A stretch of DNA of 64,000 nucleotides from Micromonospora humi (GTDB taxonomy: Bacteria > Actinomycetota > Actinomycetes > Mycobacteriales > Micromonosporaceae). Both the position numbers and the translations under genes were made by a program. The stretch lies in NCBI RefSeq assembly GCF_900090105.1, contig NZ_FMDM01000001.1, positions 558,001-622,000 on the forward strand. Direction: 5' to 3'. Of the stretch, positions 27,780-36,998 are shown one piece after another (within the stretch, counting starts at the first letter, position 1; the number at the start of each line of letters is the position of its first letter). Below the pieces are notes generated by a model. The model was not told the DNA's origin and made no database searches. It saw nothing but the letters and a program-made list of their open reading frames with translations.

Positions 27780-28572
27780 CACGCTCACCGCCTACCGCGG
27801 GCTGGCCCGGGGCGGCACGCTGGTCGCGGTGACCTACCGGGGCCGGTTGGTGCTGCGCGTGCTCACCGGCTTCTTCCCGTTGCTGATGATGGCGGTCTGG
27901 CTGACCGTGGTGGCCGAGGGCGGCCCGCCGGCCGGCTGGACCGCCGGCGACTTCCTCGCCTACTACGCCGCCGCGACACTGGTGGTGAACCTGTCCGGGG
28001 ACCACGTGGTCTGGCAGTGGGACGCCGACCTGCGCAGCGGCGACCTGTCGCTGCGGCTGCTGCGCCCGCTGCACCCGTTCCACCAGTACGCCGCCGCCGA
28101 CCTCGGGCAGCGGGCGGTGACGCTGGTGGCGCTCGGGCCCGCCCTGGCGCTGGCCGCCGTGCTCAGCCCGGCCCTGGACTACCCGGTCACCCCGGCCCGG
28201 CTGGTCGCGTTCGCCGCCGCGCTGGTGCTGGCGTACGCGCTGGGCCTGCTGACCGCGTCCACGTTCGCCCTGCTCGGCTTCTGGAGCACGCAGACGGCCA
28301 ACGTGTGGCTGCTCTGGTGGGGCCTGGGCTCGTTCGCCTCCGGCTGGGTCGCCCCGCTGGAGCTGCTGCCGCCGTGGCTGCGCACGGCCGCGCTGGTGCT
28401 GCCGTTCCGCAGCATGATGGGCTTCCCGGTGGAGCTGCTGACCGGCCGGCTCGACGGCGCGCAGACCGCGTTCGGCTTCGCCGTCGGCCTCGGCTGGCTC
28501 GGCGTGTTCGCGCTGCTCTACCGGTTCGGCTGGCGCCGGGGCGTACGCCGCCACCAGGCGGTGGCCGGGTGA
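27772..28572 (+). CDS. ABC-2 family transporter permease (DUF990 type), subunit 1
   Basis: 266 residues with about six transmembrane helices. Segments such as GRLVLRVLTGFFPLLMMAVWL, LRSGDLSLRLLRPLHPF and PFRSMMGFPVELLTGRL match one half of the paired DUF990-type exporters. It starts inside the ATPase gene (8-bp overlap) and its stop overlaps the next start by 4 bp. Confidence 0.88.
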   Translation: MRDTLTAYRGLARGGTLVAVTYRGRLVLRVLTGFFPLLMMAVWLTVVAEGGPPAGWTAGDFLAYYAAATLVVNLSGDHVVWQWDADLRSGDLSLRLLRPLHPFHQYAAADLGQRAVTLVALGPALALAAVLSPALDYPVTPARLVAFAAALVLAYALGLLTASTFALLGFWSTQTANVWLLWWGLGSFASGWVAPLELLPPWLRTAALVLPFRSMMGFPVELLTGRLDGAQTAFGFAVGLGWLGVFALLYRFGWRRGVRRHQAVAG

Positions 28573-29357
28573 TCCGGCGGCAGCTGCGGGTGCTGCGGAT
28601 CTGCTGGCGGGCGGCGGTCGCGGCCGACCTGGAGTACCGGCTCCAGTTCCTCTCCGCCGCCGCGCTCAGCGCGTTCTGGATGGTGTGGGCGGTGGCGGGC
28701 GCGTCGGTCTACTTCCGCTTCGCCGGCTCGGTGGCCGGCTGGACCCACGGCGAGGTGCTGGTCGTCATCGGCCTGTTCTTCACGCTCAACGGACTGCGCC
28801 AGACGCTGCTGCAACCCAACCTGGAGCTGATGAGCGACCACGTCCGCCGGGGCACCCTCGACTTCCTGCTCACCAAGCCGTTCGACGCGCAGCTGCTGGT
28901 GAGCCTCGGCCGGGTACGGGTCACCAACCTGCTCGACCCGGCGCTGGGCCTGGTGCTCACCACGGTCGGCGTGGGGCTCGCCGGGCGGGGCGTGTCCCCG
29001 GGCCGGCTGGCCGCGTTCCTGCTGCTGCTGGCCTGCGCGGCGGTGCTGCTCTACGCGTTGACCGTGCTGCTGATGGCGGCGACCGTGGTGCTGGTCGCCG
29101 CGGAGGACCTGGACCGGGTCTCGTTCGCCTTCGTCGAGCTGTCCCGGTTCCCGGTCGACCTCTACCGCGACCCGGCCCGCACCCTGCTCACCGTGGTGCC
29201 GGTCGCGTTCCTCACCACGTACCCGGGCGCGGCCCTGCTGGGCCGGCTCGACCCGCGGCTGCTGCCGGTGGCGGTGCTGGTGGCGGCCGGCGCGGTCGCG
29301 CTGGCCACCGCGGCGTGGCGGCGGGCGCTGCGCACGTACGCGGGCGTCGGCGGCTGA
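28569..29357 (+). CDS. ABC-2 family transporter permease (DUF990 type), subunit 2
   Basis: 262 residues from GTG at 28569 (GTGA overlap). Six transmembrane helices; VRRGTLDFLLTKPFDAQLLVSLGRV corresponds to the same loop (RSGDLSLRLLRPL) in subunit 1, showing that the two permeases are distant paralogues forming a heterodimer. Last gene of the exporter operon. Confidence 0.88.
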   Translation: MIRRQLRVLRICWRAAVAADLEYRLQFLSAAALSAFWMVWAVAGASVYFRFAGSVAGWTHGEVLVVIGLFFTLNGLRQTLLQPNLELMSDHVRRGTLDFLLTKPFDAQLLVSLGRVRVTNLLDPALGLVLTTVGVGLAGRGVSPGRLAAFLLLLACAAVLLYALTVLLMAATVVLVAAEDLDRVSFAFVELSRFPVDLYRDPARTLLTVVPVAFLTTYPGAALLGRLDPRLLPVAVLVAAGAVALATAAWRRALRTYAGVGG

Positions 29358-29403
29358 CCCGCGACCGGTCCGGCCTAGGGTGGGCGGGGGAGGTGCGGTG
29401 ATC

Positions 29404-32196
29404 ATGACGGAGTTGAGCGCGTCGGCGCTGGCCGGGCTCGAGGCGGCGGTGCCCGGCGGGGTGAGCACCCGGGCCGCGGACCGACTGAAGCTGGCCCACG
29501 ACGCGTCGCACTACCTGCTGCACCCCGGCGCGGTGGTCACCCCGGCCGACGCCGGGCAGGTCGCCGCGCTGCTGGCGCAGAGCCGCCGCGCCGGCGTCCC
29601 GCTGACGTTCCGCTCCGGCGGCACCAGCCTCAGCGGTCAGGCGGTCACCGACCGGCTGCTGGTCGACGTCCGCCGGCACTTCCGCGACCTGGCGGTGCTC
29701 GACGACGGGCGGCGGGTGCGGGTGCAGCCGGGGGTGGTGCTGCGGCAGGTCAACGCGCGGCTCGCGGCGTACGGCCGCAAGCTCGGTCCGGACCCGGCCA
29801 GCGAGTCGGCGTGCACCGTGGGCGGGGTGGTCGCCAACAACTCCAGCGGGATGACCTGCGGCACCGAGTTCAACACCTACCGCACGCTGGAGTCGCTGGT
29901 GCTGGTGCTGCCCAGCGGCACCGTGCTGGACACCGGCGCGCCGGACGCCGACGCCCGGCTGCGCGCCACCGAGCCGGCGCTGCACGCCGGCCTGCTGCGG
30001 CTGCGCGACCGGGTGCGCGGCAACCCCGACTCGGTGCGCCGGGTCCGCGCCCAGTTCGCCATGAAGAACACCATGGGGTACGGGGTGAACGCGTTCCTCG
30101 ACCACGACGACCCGGCCGACCTGCTCACCCGGCTGGTGGTGGGCAGCGAGGGCACGCTCGCGTTCGTGGCGTCCGCGATCTTCCGCACCGTACCCGTGCT
30201 CCGGCACGCCGCGACCGGCCTGCTGGTCTTCGACACCCTCGGCGCGGCCACGGCGGCCATGCCGGCGCTGGTGGCCGCCGGGCCGGCGGCGGTGGAGCTG
30301 CTCGACGCCGCCGCCCTGCGGGTGGCGCAGCGCGACCCGAAGGCGGACGCGGCGCTGCGCGGCCTGGCCGTGCGCGGGCACGCGGCGCTGCTGGTGGAGT
30401 GGCAGGAGTCCGACCCGGACGCGCTGGCCGACCGGGTCGCCGCCGCGCAACCGGTGCTGGCCGACCTGCCGCTGACCACCCCGGCCCGGCTCAGCGGCGA
30501 GCCGGCCGCCCGGGCCGCGCTCTGGCACATCCGCAAGGGCCTGTACGCGGCGGTGGCCGGCGCCCGTCCCTCCGGCACCACCGCGCTGCTGGAGGACGTC
30601 GCGGTGCCGGTGGCGGCGCTGGCCGACACCTGCGCCGCGCTGACCGACCTGTTCGACCGCCACCGCTACGCCGACAGCGTGATCTTCGGCCACGCCAAGG
30701 ACGGCAACGTGCACTTCATGCTCAACGAGCGGTTCGCCGGCGGCGCGGCCCCGACGCGCTACGCCGACTTCACCGAGGAGATGGTCGACCTGGTGCTCGG
30801 CCACGGCGGCACGCTCAAGGCCGAGCACGGCACCGGCCGGGTGATGGCCCCGTACGTGCGCCGCCAGTTCGGCGACGAGCTGTACGAGGTGATGCGCGAG
30901 CTGCGGACGCTCTGCGACCCGGACGGCGTGCTCAACCCGGGCGTGCTGCTCGGCGACGACCCGGAGGTGCACCTGCGGCACCTGAAGACCGTGCCGACCG
31001 TGGAGGAGGAGGTGGACCGCTGCGTCGAGTGCGGCTACTGCGAGCCGGTCTGCCCCAGCCGGGACCTCACCACCACGCCCCGGCAGCGGATCGTGCTGCG
31101 CCGCGAGATCGCCGCCGCGGAGGCCGCCGGTGACCGGGCGCTGGCGAAGGAGCTGACCGGCGCCTACGACTACGACGCGGTGCAGACCTGCGCGGTGGAC
31201 GGCATGTGCGCCACCGCCTGCCCCGTCCTGATCAACACCGGTGACCTGGTCAAGCGGCTGCGCGCCGAGGAGCACGGCCGGGCGGTGTCGACCGGCTGGC
31301 GGGCCGCGGCCCGACGGTGGGGCGCCACCACCCGGGCGATGGCGCGCGGGCTGGACCTGGCCGGCGCGCTGCCCCCGGCCCTGCCCGAGGCGGCCACCCG
31401 GGCGGCCCGGGCGGTGCTCGGCGCCGACCGGGTCCCGCAGTGGCGACGCGACCTGCCCGCCGGCGGGTCGCCCCGCCGCCCGCATCCGGTCGACGATCCG
31501 GACGCCGTCTTCGTGCCGTCCTGCCTGGGCACGCTGTTCGCCCCCGCCGAGGGCGGCGCCGGGGTGGCCGGCGCGCTGCTCACCCTGGCCGACCGGGCCG
31601 GCGTACGCCTGCTCGTGCCGGACGGCGTCGGCGACCTGTGCTGCGGCACGCCCTGGTCGTCCAAGGGGCTGACCGACGGCTACCGGGCGGTGCGCGACCA
31701 GGTGCCGCCGACGCTGCGCGCGGCCAGTCGCGACGGCGCGCTGCCGGTGGTCAGCGACGCCGTCTCCTGCACCGAGGGCTTCGAGCGGCTGCTCGCCGGC
31801 GCCGGCGACCTGCGGGTGGTCGACGCGGTGGAGTTCGCGGCCACCACGCTGCTGCCCCGACTGACCGTGCGCCGCCGGCTGGGCTCGCTCGCGCTGCACC
31901 CGACGTGCTCGTCGACCCGGCTCGGCCTGGACGACGCGCTGCGCGCGGTGGCCGGGGCGGTCGCCGACGAGGTGGTGGTCCCGGACGGCTGGCAGTGCTG
32001 CGGCTTCGCCGGTGACCGGGGGCTGCTGCACCCGGAGTTGACCGCGTCGGCCACCCGGGCCGAGGCCGCCACCGTCGGCGCGCGGTCCTTCGACGGGTAC
32101 GCCTCGGTGAACCGCACCTGCGAGATCGGCCTGGCCCGGGCCACCGGCCGGCCGTACCGTCATCTGCTGGAACTGCTCGTGGAGGTGACCGCCTGA
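29404..32196 (+). CDS. FAD-linked D-lactate dehydrogenase-like oxidase fused to Fe-S/CCG domain
   Basis: 930 residues from ATG at 29404 (GGGGGAGG ribosome site; GTG 29398 possible). The FAD_binding_4 domain shows FRSGGTSLSGQAV and GGVVANNSSGMTCG; the FAD-oxidase C domain shows VIFGHAKDGNVHF and HGGTLKAEHGTGR. Then two 4Fe-4S motifs, CVECGYCEPVCP and CAVDGMCATACP, and two CCG motifs (CCGTPWSSKG, CCGFAGDRG). This is the architecture of membrane-associated quinone-linked D-lactate or 2-hydroxyacid dehydrogenases such as Dld-II. It most likely oxidises D-lactate; glycolate is an alternative. A TAGGGT box at 29376-29381 would give a very short leader. Confidence 0.9.
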   Translation: MTELSASALAGLEAAVPGGVSTRAADRLKLAHDASHYLLHPGAVVTPADAGQVAALLAQSRRAGVPLTFRSGGTSLSGQAVTDRLLVDVRRHFRDLAVLDDGRRVRVQPGVVLRQVNARLAAYGRKLGPDPASESACTVGGVVANNSSGMTCGTEFNTYRTLESLVLVLPSGTVLDTGAPDADARLRATEPALHAGLLRLRDRVRGNPDSVRRVRAQFAMKNTMGYGVNAFLDHDDPADLLTRLVVGSEGTLAFVASAIFRTVPVLRHAATGLLVFDTLGAATAAMPALVAAGPAAVELLDAAALRVAQRDPKADAALRGLAVRGHAALLVEWQESDPDALADRVAAAQPVLADLPLTTPARLSGEPAARAALWHIRKGLYAAVAGARPSGTTALLEDVAVPVAALADTCAALTDLFDRHRYADSVIFGHAKDGNVHFMLNERFAGGAAPTRYADFTEEMVDLVLGHGGTLKAEHGTGRVMAPYVRRQFGDELYEVMRELRTLCDPDGVLNPGVLLGDDPEVHLRHLKTVPTVEEEVDRCVECGYCEPVCPSRDLTTTPRQRIVLRREIAAAEAAGDRALAKELTGAYDYDAVQTCAVDGMCATACPVLINTGDLVKRLRAEEHGRAVSTGWRAAARRWGATTRAMARGLDLAGALPPALPEAATRAARAVLGADRVPQWRRDLPAGGSPRRPHPVDDPDAVFVPSCLGTLFAPAEGGAGVAGALLTLADRAGVRLLVPDGVGDLCCGTPWSSKGLTDGYRAVRDQVPPTLRAASRDGALPVVSDAVSCTEGFERLLAGAGDLRVVDAVEFAATTLLPRLTVRRRLGSLALHPTCSSTRLGLDDALRAVAGAVADEVVVPDGWQCCGFAGDRGLLHPELTASATRAEAATVGARSFDGYASVNRTCEIGLARATGRPYRHLLELLVEVTA

Positions 32197-32645
32197 TGGC
32201 GCGCAGTTGGTGGCTCGCCGGGCTGATGCTCGTCACCGGCGTGCTGGTCGGCGTCGCCCAGGACGGCGTGGTGCCGTCCACGCTGGGCGTCGTGGGCTTC
32301 GCCGTGCTGGCGGTGCTCTTCTCACCGCTGGCCTTTCCCCGGTCGCTGAGCGCGGAACAGGCGCGCGCCCGCAGCGCCCGCGACGGCCGGCCGGTGGTCT
32401 ACTGGCGGCCCGGCTGCACCTACTGCCTGCGGTTGCGCCTGCGGCTGGGCCGGCGCGCCCGGCAGGCGCACTGGGTGGACATCTGGCGTGACCCGGAGGG
32501 GGCGGCGGCGGTGCGGGAGGTGACCGGCGGCGACGAGACCGTACCGACCGTGGTGCTGCCGGACGGGGCCGTGGTGAATCCCGACCCGGCGTGGTTGCGC
32601 GCGCGGCTCGCGGCCGGGGCTGCCGGCGGCGGCCGACCTGACTAG
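32196..32645 (+). CDS. Membrane-anchored glutaredoxin-like protein
   Basis: 149 residues. Two N-terminal hydrophobic helices (about 6-22 and 29-46) precede a thioredoxin fold with RPGCTYCLRLR as the CxxC active site and VPTVVLPDGAVVNP as the cis-Pro loop. The ATG shares one base with the dehydrogenase stop, so the two are coupled. It may reduce disulphides or glutathione/mycothiol mixed disulphides at the membrane, perhaps serving the Fe-S dehydrogenase; that link is inferred from gene order. Confidence 0.8.
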   Translation: MARSWWLAGLMLVTGVLVGVAQDGVVPSTLGVVGFAVLAVLFSPLAFPRSLSAEQARARSARDGRPVVYWRPGCTYCLRLRLRLGRRARQAHWVDIWRDPEGAAAVREVTGGDETVPTVVLPDGAVVNPDPAWLRARLAAGAAGGGRPD

Positions 32646-32648
32646 GGT
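32643..32648 (+). promoter_or_regulatory. Leaderless promoter -10 box of VOC gene
   Basis: TAGGGT ends 6 nt before ATG 32655 and only 3 nt before GTG 32652, which favours the ATG as the true start. Confidence 0.55.
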
Positions 32649-32654
32649 CGGGTG

Positions 32655-33035
32655 ATGCACCGGTCCCGGCTCTACGCCCTGATCATCGACGCGCCCCAGG
32701 AGTCGGCCGGGGAGGTCACCGCGTTCTGGTCCGCCGCGCTCGGCGCGGAGATCCGCACCGACCCGTCCGAGCCCGAGTTCACCGGCCTGGCCGACGTGGT
32801 CCCGGGGCTGGTCACCGCCGTGCAGGCGGTCGACGACGCGCCCCGCCACCACCTCGACATCGAGACCGACGACGTGCCCGCCGAGGTGGAGCGGCTGCGC
32901 GGGCTGGGCGCCGCGCCGGTCTCCCGCTGGCAGGACTGCCACGTGCTGCGCGCGCCCGGTGGCCACCTCGTCTGCGTCATCCCGGTGGCCAGCGACCCGG
33001 AGCTGTTCGCGTCCACCGCCACTCGCTGGCCCTGA
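32655..33035 (+). CDS. VOC (glyoxalase-like) family protein
   Basis: 126 residues from ATG at 32655. A glyoxalase-like fold is suggested by LYALIIDAPQESAGEVTAFWSAALGAEI, RHHLDIETDDVPAEVERLRGLGA and LRAPGGHLVCVIPV. It has its own TAGGGT box, so it can be transcribed apart from the redox operon. Substrate unknown. Confidence 0.82.
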   Translation: MHRSRLYALIIDAPQESAGEVTAFWSAALGAEIRTDPSEPEFTGLADVVPGLVTAVQAVDDAPRHHLDIETDDVPAEVERLRGLGAAPVSRWQDCHVLRAPGGHLVCVIPVASDPELFASTATRWP

Positions 33036-33071
33036 GCCGCCGGCGCGGCGCGGATCCGGGGTGCGGCGGAC

Positions 33072-33113
33072 ACACCGGAGCCCCGGCCGTCGGACGGCCG
33101 GGGCTCCGGTCGG
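33072..33113. terminator. Strong bidirectional terminator between VOC and GH81 genes
   Basis: CCGGAGCCCCGGCCG (33075-33089) pairs with CGGCCGGGGCTCCGG (33095-33109), and the arms can be extended by CAC/GTG on the outside. It separates two convergent genes. Confidence 0.85.
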
Positions 33114-33115
33114 TG

Positions 33116-36100
33116 TCACGCGCCGAAGGGCAGGGTGACGGTCGAGCGGTCGCCGACGCCGAGGCTGGTGGGGGCGCCGCCGATGGCGTTCCACACCTCC
33201 ACGGTCACCGTGCCGCCGGCCAGGTCACCGAGCGTGCCGACGCCCGACTGGAGGCCCCGGTCCTGGGTGTAGTGCTCCCAGCCCGGCACCGGGTCGGTCG
33301 CCCAGTACTGGTAGGTCTCCACCCGGTCGGCGCTGCCGTCACCGGTCAGGTCGTAGGAGACCTTCACGTGGGTGCCGTTGCCGACCGCGGTGCCGGCGTC
33401 GAGCAGCATGTCGAACCGGGTGGCCCCGCCGGTGTAGCGGGCGGTCAGACCGGAGGCGGTGAACACCAGGTGGTCGCCGCCGGCCGCCGGGACGGTCGCG
33501 GTGCCGGAGGCGCCGGCCGCGCCGGCCAGCCCGGTCGGGGAGACCAGGTGCCGTTCGGCGGTGAACCCGCCCGCCGCCGGCGGCGCCGTGGTGGCGGCGG
33601 TGCCGGCGTACGGCAGGACCAGGCGCGACGCGTCACCGATGCCGAGCGTGGTGGCGCCCGCGCCGATCGCGTTCCACACCTCGATCCGGACCGTGCCGCC
33701 GGACAGGTCGCCCAGCGTGCCGGTGGCCGAGGCCAGGCCCTGGGTGTGCCGGTAGTGCTCCACGCCGGTGACCGGGTCGGTGGCGTAGTACCGGTAGGTC
33801 TCCACCCGGTCGAAGCTGCCGTCACCGGTCAGGTCGTAGGAGACCCGGGCCTGGACGCCGTTGCCGACCGAGGTGCCGGCGTCGACGGCCAAATCGAAGG
33901 CGGTGTTCCCGCCGGTGTACGTGCCGGTCAGCCCGGTGGCGGTGAACACCTGCGGGTTGGCCGGTGACCCGTCGTGGTTGCCGTTGGCCGCGGCCACCGC
34001 GACCGTGCCGGCCGGGCCGGCGGTGCCCCCGAGCGCCCCGCCGGCGCCGAGGTAGCGGGTGGGCTCCAGCGCTGGCGGCGTGGTGCTCGGGCTGGGGCTC
34101 GGGCCGGTCGGCGTCGGCGTCGGGCTGGCGCTGGTCGGCGTCGGGCTCGGCGTGGTCGGCGTCGGGGTCGGGGTGGTCGGGGTGGGCGTGGGCGTCCTGG
34201 TCGGCGGGGGACCGGTCGGCACCGTCACCCCGCCGGTGGCGCTGCCGCCGCTCCAGGTGTACGCCCCGGAGGTGACGGTCTTGCCGGCCGGTACGGCGAG
34301 CGTGGTGCCGTCGGAGAACGTGACGGTCAGCGGCGCGGCGGTGATGTTCGACGCCACGTAGGTGCGCTCGGTGCCCTTCTTGAACACCTTGGCCAGCGGG
34401 TGGTTCGCGGTGACCGAGGTGTCGACAGTGCCCAGCGCGGCGAGGTTGCGGATCCAGTGGAACGTGTGCGCCTTGCTCTCGCCCTCCTCGCTGGCGAAGG
34501 TGCTGTTGGCCCGGAAGTTGCGCAGCGCCTGGTCGCCGTCGCCGAGGGCGAGGAACTCCCAGATGATGTCCTGCCACACCGTCGGTGGGCCGCCCTTGTT
34601 GGCGAGCAGCTCCGCGTAGTTGGCCTTGACGTACTCCGGGTACTCGCCGAGGTAGAGGTGGCCGCCGGTGATGGGCAGCATGTTGATGCCCTGGATCATC
34701 TCCGGCGCGGAGGAGAACCAGGTGGCGTACGCGCCGCCGTCGCCCCACACCATGCCGACGGTCTTGTGCGGGAAACCGGTCGGGAAGTTCTCGTCGTGCA
34801 CGTCGAACCAGTATTCCGAGATGGCCGCGGACTGGGTGGTCCACAGGTAGACGCCGGCGTCACGGACGGCGGTGTTCCCGGTGGCCTGGCCCCACTGGAT
34901 CAGCGCGTTGGCGAAGTTCATCCCCTCGGACGAGGACTCCTGGTTGTTGCCGGCGAAGAACGGCGCCAGCCCGGAGGCCCAGTCGTGGCCCGCGTAGATG
35001 TCGAAGTCCCGCAGGTAGGGGAAGCGGTTGTCGGCGCGGTCGTAGTTGTTGGCGTCGCGGATCAGCAGGTCGACCATGCCGCCGTAGCGGGTGTCGTCGG
35101 CCCAGCCGCTGTCGAACTTGGCCAGCGTGGCCGCCGCGGCGATGAAGTAGCCGTAGTGGAAGTGGTGGTCGTTGAGGTCCTCGTCGGAGCCGTACGAGGC
35201 GGGGTAGCCGATCAGCGTGCCCCAGTTGCGGTCGTAGTAGAAGAGCTGGCTGGTCTCGCCGGAGGAGGCGGTGAGCCAGTTGGTGAGCCGGGCCTTCATG
35301 GCCGCCACCGCCTTGTCACGGACCGGCGCCAGCCCGAGCTGGTCGGCGATCTCGGCGATCCGGGCGGCCCGGCCGAGACCCTTGCCGGCCCAGTAGGTGT
35401 CCTGGCCGCTGATCCCCTCCGGGTTGGCCAGCTCGGCGCTGAGGTAGTTGGTGACCGTGCTCAGGTCCGCGCCGGTGGAGTCGCCCACGGCGGGCACCTC
35501 GGGGAGCACGCCGGTGAAGCGCATCGAGGTGGTGAACGACGGCACGCCGGCGAGCACCCGCATGGCGCCGCGCGGCGAGACGTACGTCGGGGTGATCGGT
35601 GTGGCGCCGGTGAGGCTGCGCCACTGGTGCGGGTAGAGCGCCACCACGGTCTTCGTCTCGGTGCCCTCGCGGGGCGTGGTGGTGAACGCGTAGGTGGTGC
35701 GCACCGCACCGGTCGCCGGGTCGTAGGCGTAGCTCATCCGGGTGCCGGTGACGTGCGCGTGCGCGTACCTGCCGTAGGTGTCGGCCAGGGCGGCCTTGTC
35801 CGCGCCGCCGGGCAGCACCGCGACCGAGAAGTAGCCCTTGCCGGCCAGCGTCGAGCTGATGCCGGCGCCGTTGACGGTCCAGGTCGCGCCGGTCGGCCCG
35901 TACGCGACGTAGTCGTGCCCGTTGACCGTGAAGCCGATGGTGGCGCCGGAGTTGCGCCACACCGTCGGCGTCGCGGTGGCGGTGAGCTGCGCGGCGCCCC
36001 CTCCGGTCACGGTGTAGTAGCTGAACGGCAGCCCGTGGCCGATGGTGGCCCGCATGCTCCGGCTGCCGTCGCTCCAGTCGGCGGTGACCGTCCAGTCCGT

Positions 36101-36631
36101 CCAGTCGGCGGCCTTGACCACCGGCGCGGCCAGCCCGGCCACCCCGACCCGGACGTCCTCGGTGTACGGGTAGTGGTATTCGCCGACCCCGGTGGCGGTG
36201 CCGCTGATCGCCGGCGTGGTGGTGTAGGACAGCCCGAGACCGTTGTTCTCGGCCTTGAACGCCAGCGGGTGGGCCTGGAGGTTCTCGCTGCCTCCGCAGG
36301 TGTTGCGCTTCCAGATCAGCGAGGACCACCAGTCGTTGGTGGGGATCGCGCCGGCCGGTGCGTCCGCCGTGGCGAAGATCCGGGGGTTGGTGCTGACCGT
36401 GCCGCAGCCCTTGGGCAGCGCGGCGCCGGGCGGCAGCGTCTCGGTGTAGCTGCCCGCGCCGACGGTGCCGGCGGCGGCGGTGCCGCCACCGCCGACCACG
36501 ACACCGAGCAGGCCGGCGGCGAGCACGGAGACGGCGGCGAGGGCGGTCACCCGGCGGCGACGCCGGCGGGTGGGGGAGGGGGGCGAGGCAGGCGGGGGTA
36601 CGGGGGAGACGTCCCGCAGGGGGAGTGTCAT
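33116..36631 (-). CDS. Secreted GH81 endo-beta-1,3-glucanase with two C-terminal CBM56-like domains
   Basis: 1171 residues. A long basic signal/anchor region (RRRRRRVTALAAVSVLAAGLLGVVVGGG, to about 55) precedes a GH81 domain (about 60-795) with TNDWWSSLIW (98-107), DLNDHHFHYGYF (485-496) and NNQESSSEGMNF (562-573), whose Glu residues are catalytic candidates. A Pro/Thr linker (803-852) leads to two homologous domains of about 150 residues (855-1010 and 1022-1171), each with SYDLTGDGS, ATDPV and EVWNAIG, resembling beta-1,3-glucan-binding CBM56. It degrades laminarin, curdlan or fungal wall glucan. Its promoter is bracketed by two perfect operators related to the one before the GH16 gene, so both glucanases are probably co-regulated. 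Confidence 0.93.
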   Translation of the reverse strand: MTLPLRDVSPVPPPASPPSPTRRRRRRVTALAAVSVLAAGLLGVVVGGGGTAAAGTVGAGSYTETLPPGAALPKGCGTVSTNPRIFATADAPAGAIPTNDWWSSLIWKRNTCGGSENLQAHPLAFKAENNGLGLSYTTTPAISGTATGVGEYHYPYTEDVRVGVAGLAAPVVKAADWTDWTVTADWSDGSRSMRATIGHGLPFSYYTVTGGGAAQLTATATPTVWRNSGATIGFTVNGHDYVAYGPTGATWTVNGAGISSTLAGKGYFSVAVLPGGADKAALADTYGRYAHAHVTGTRMSYAYDPATGAVRTTYAFTTTPREGTETKTVVALYPHQWRSLTGATPITPTYVSPRGAMRVLAGVPSFTTSMRFTGVLPEVPAVGDSTGADLSTVTNYLSAELANPEGISGQDTYWAGKGLGRAARIAEIADQLGLAPVRDKAVAAMKARLTNWLTASSGETSQLFYYDRNWGTLIGYPASYGSDEDLNDHHFHYGYFIAAAATLAKFDSGWADDTRYGGMVDLLIRDANNYDRADNRFPYLRDFDIYAGHDWASGLAPFFAGNNQESSSEGMNFANALIQWGQATGNTAVRDAGVYLWTTQSAAISEYWFDVHDENFPTGFPHKTVGMVWGDGGAYATWFSSAPEMIQGINMLPITGGHLYLGEYPEYVKANYAELLANKGGPPTVWQDIIWEFLALGDGDQALRNFRANSTFASEEGESKAHTFHWIRNLAALGTVDTSVTANHPLAKVFKKGTERTYVASNITAAPLTVTFSDGTTLAVPAGKTVTSGAYTWSGGSATGGVTVPTGPPPTRTPTPTPTTPTPTPTTPSPTPTSASPTPTPTGPSPSPSTTPPALEPTRYLGAGGALGGTAGPAGTVAVAAANGNHDGSPANPQVFTATGLTGTYTGGNTAFDLAVDAGTSVGNGVQARVSYDLTGDGSFDRVETYRYYATDPVTGVEHYRHTQGLASATGTLGDLSGGTVRIEVWNAIGAGATTLGIGDASRLVLPYAGTAATTAPPAAGGFTAERHLVSPTGLAGAAGASGTATVPAAGGDHLVFTASGLTARYTGGATRFDMLLDAGTAVGNGTHVKVSYDLTGDGSADRVETYQYWATDPVPGWEHYTQDRGLQSGVGTLGDLAGGTVTVEVWNAIGGAPTSLGVGDRSTVTLPFGA

Positions 36632-36683
36632 GGAGGTCCCCTTCAGAGGAGAAGGTGGTGTTCGGATGGTGGTCCGACAGTCG

Positions 36684-36697
36684 AGAGAGCGCTCTCT
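36684..36697. promoter_or_regulatory. LacI-type operator 1 of GH81 gene
   Basis: Perfect 14-bp palindrome AGAGAGCGCTCTCT lying 9 bp downstream of the -10 box, where a bound repressor would block transcription initiation. It is identical to operator 2, with centres 66 bp apart. Confidence 0.82.
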
Positions 36698-36706
36698 TGA
36701 GAAGCG

Positions 36707-36735
36707 AGATTAGGTTCCGGTTACGCGTCCGTCAA
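36707..36735 (-). promoter_or_regulatory. Promoter of GH81 gene
   Basis: Minus-strand TTGACG (36730-36735), 17-nt spacer and TAATCT (36707-36712). It sits between the two operators, giving a roughly 70-nt leader before the ATG at 36631. Confidence 0.75.
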
Positions 36736-36749
36736 TGTCTCGTTACCAA

Positions 36750-36763
36750 AGAGAGCGCTCTCT
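36750..36763. promoter_or_regulatory. LacI-type operator 2 of GH81 gene
   Basis: Second perfect copy of AGAGAGCGCTCTCT, 14 bp upstream of the -35 box. Paired identical sites around one promoter suggest DNA looping or co-operative binding. Confidence 0.8.
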
Positions 36764-36998
36764 GACCGATGGGACGGCTCCCACGACAAGCGCCCGTACC
36801 GGCGCGCACCATGCCCCACCCGCCCACCGTGGACCCCCGCTGCGGGCACCCCACCTGCCCGGTCAACGGGTCGGCGTGGAACGTCGAGCCCTCGAGCGCG
36901 CCCCGTGCCGTCCACTCGCGGCCGTCGGTCGCCCGCGTGGCCGTGTCGCGCCGCGATCGGCACGCACGGCATCCCGGTTGTGGCCTGCCGGCCACCCC

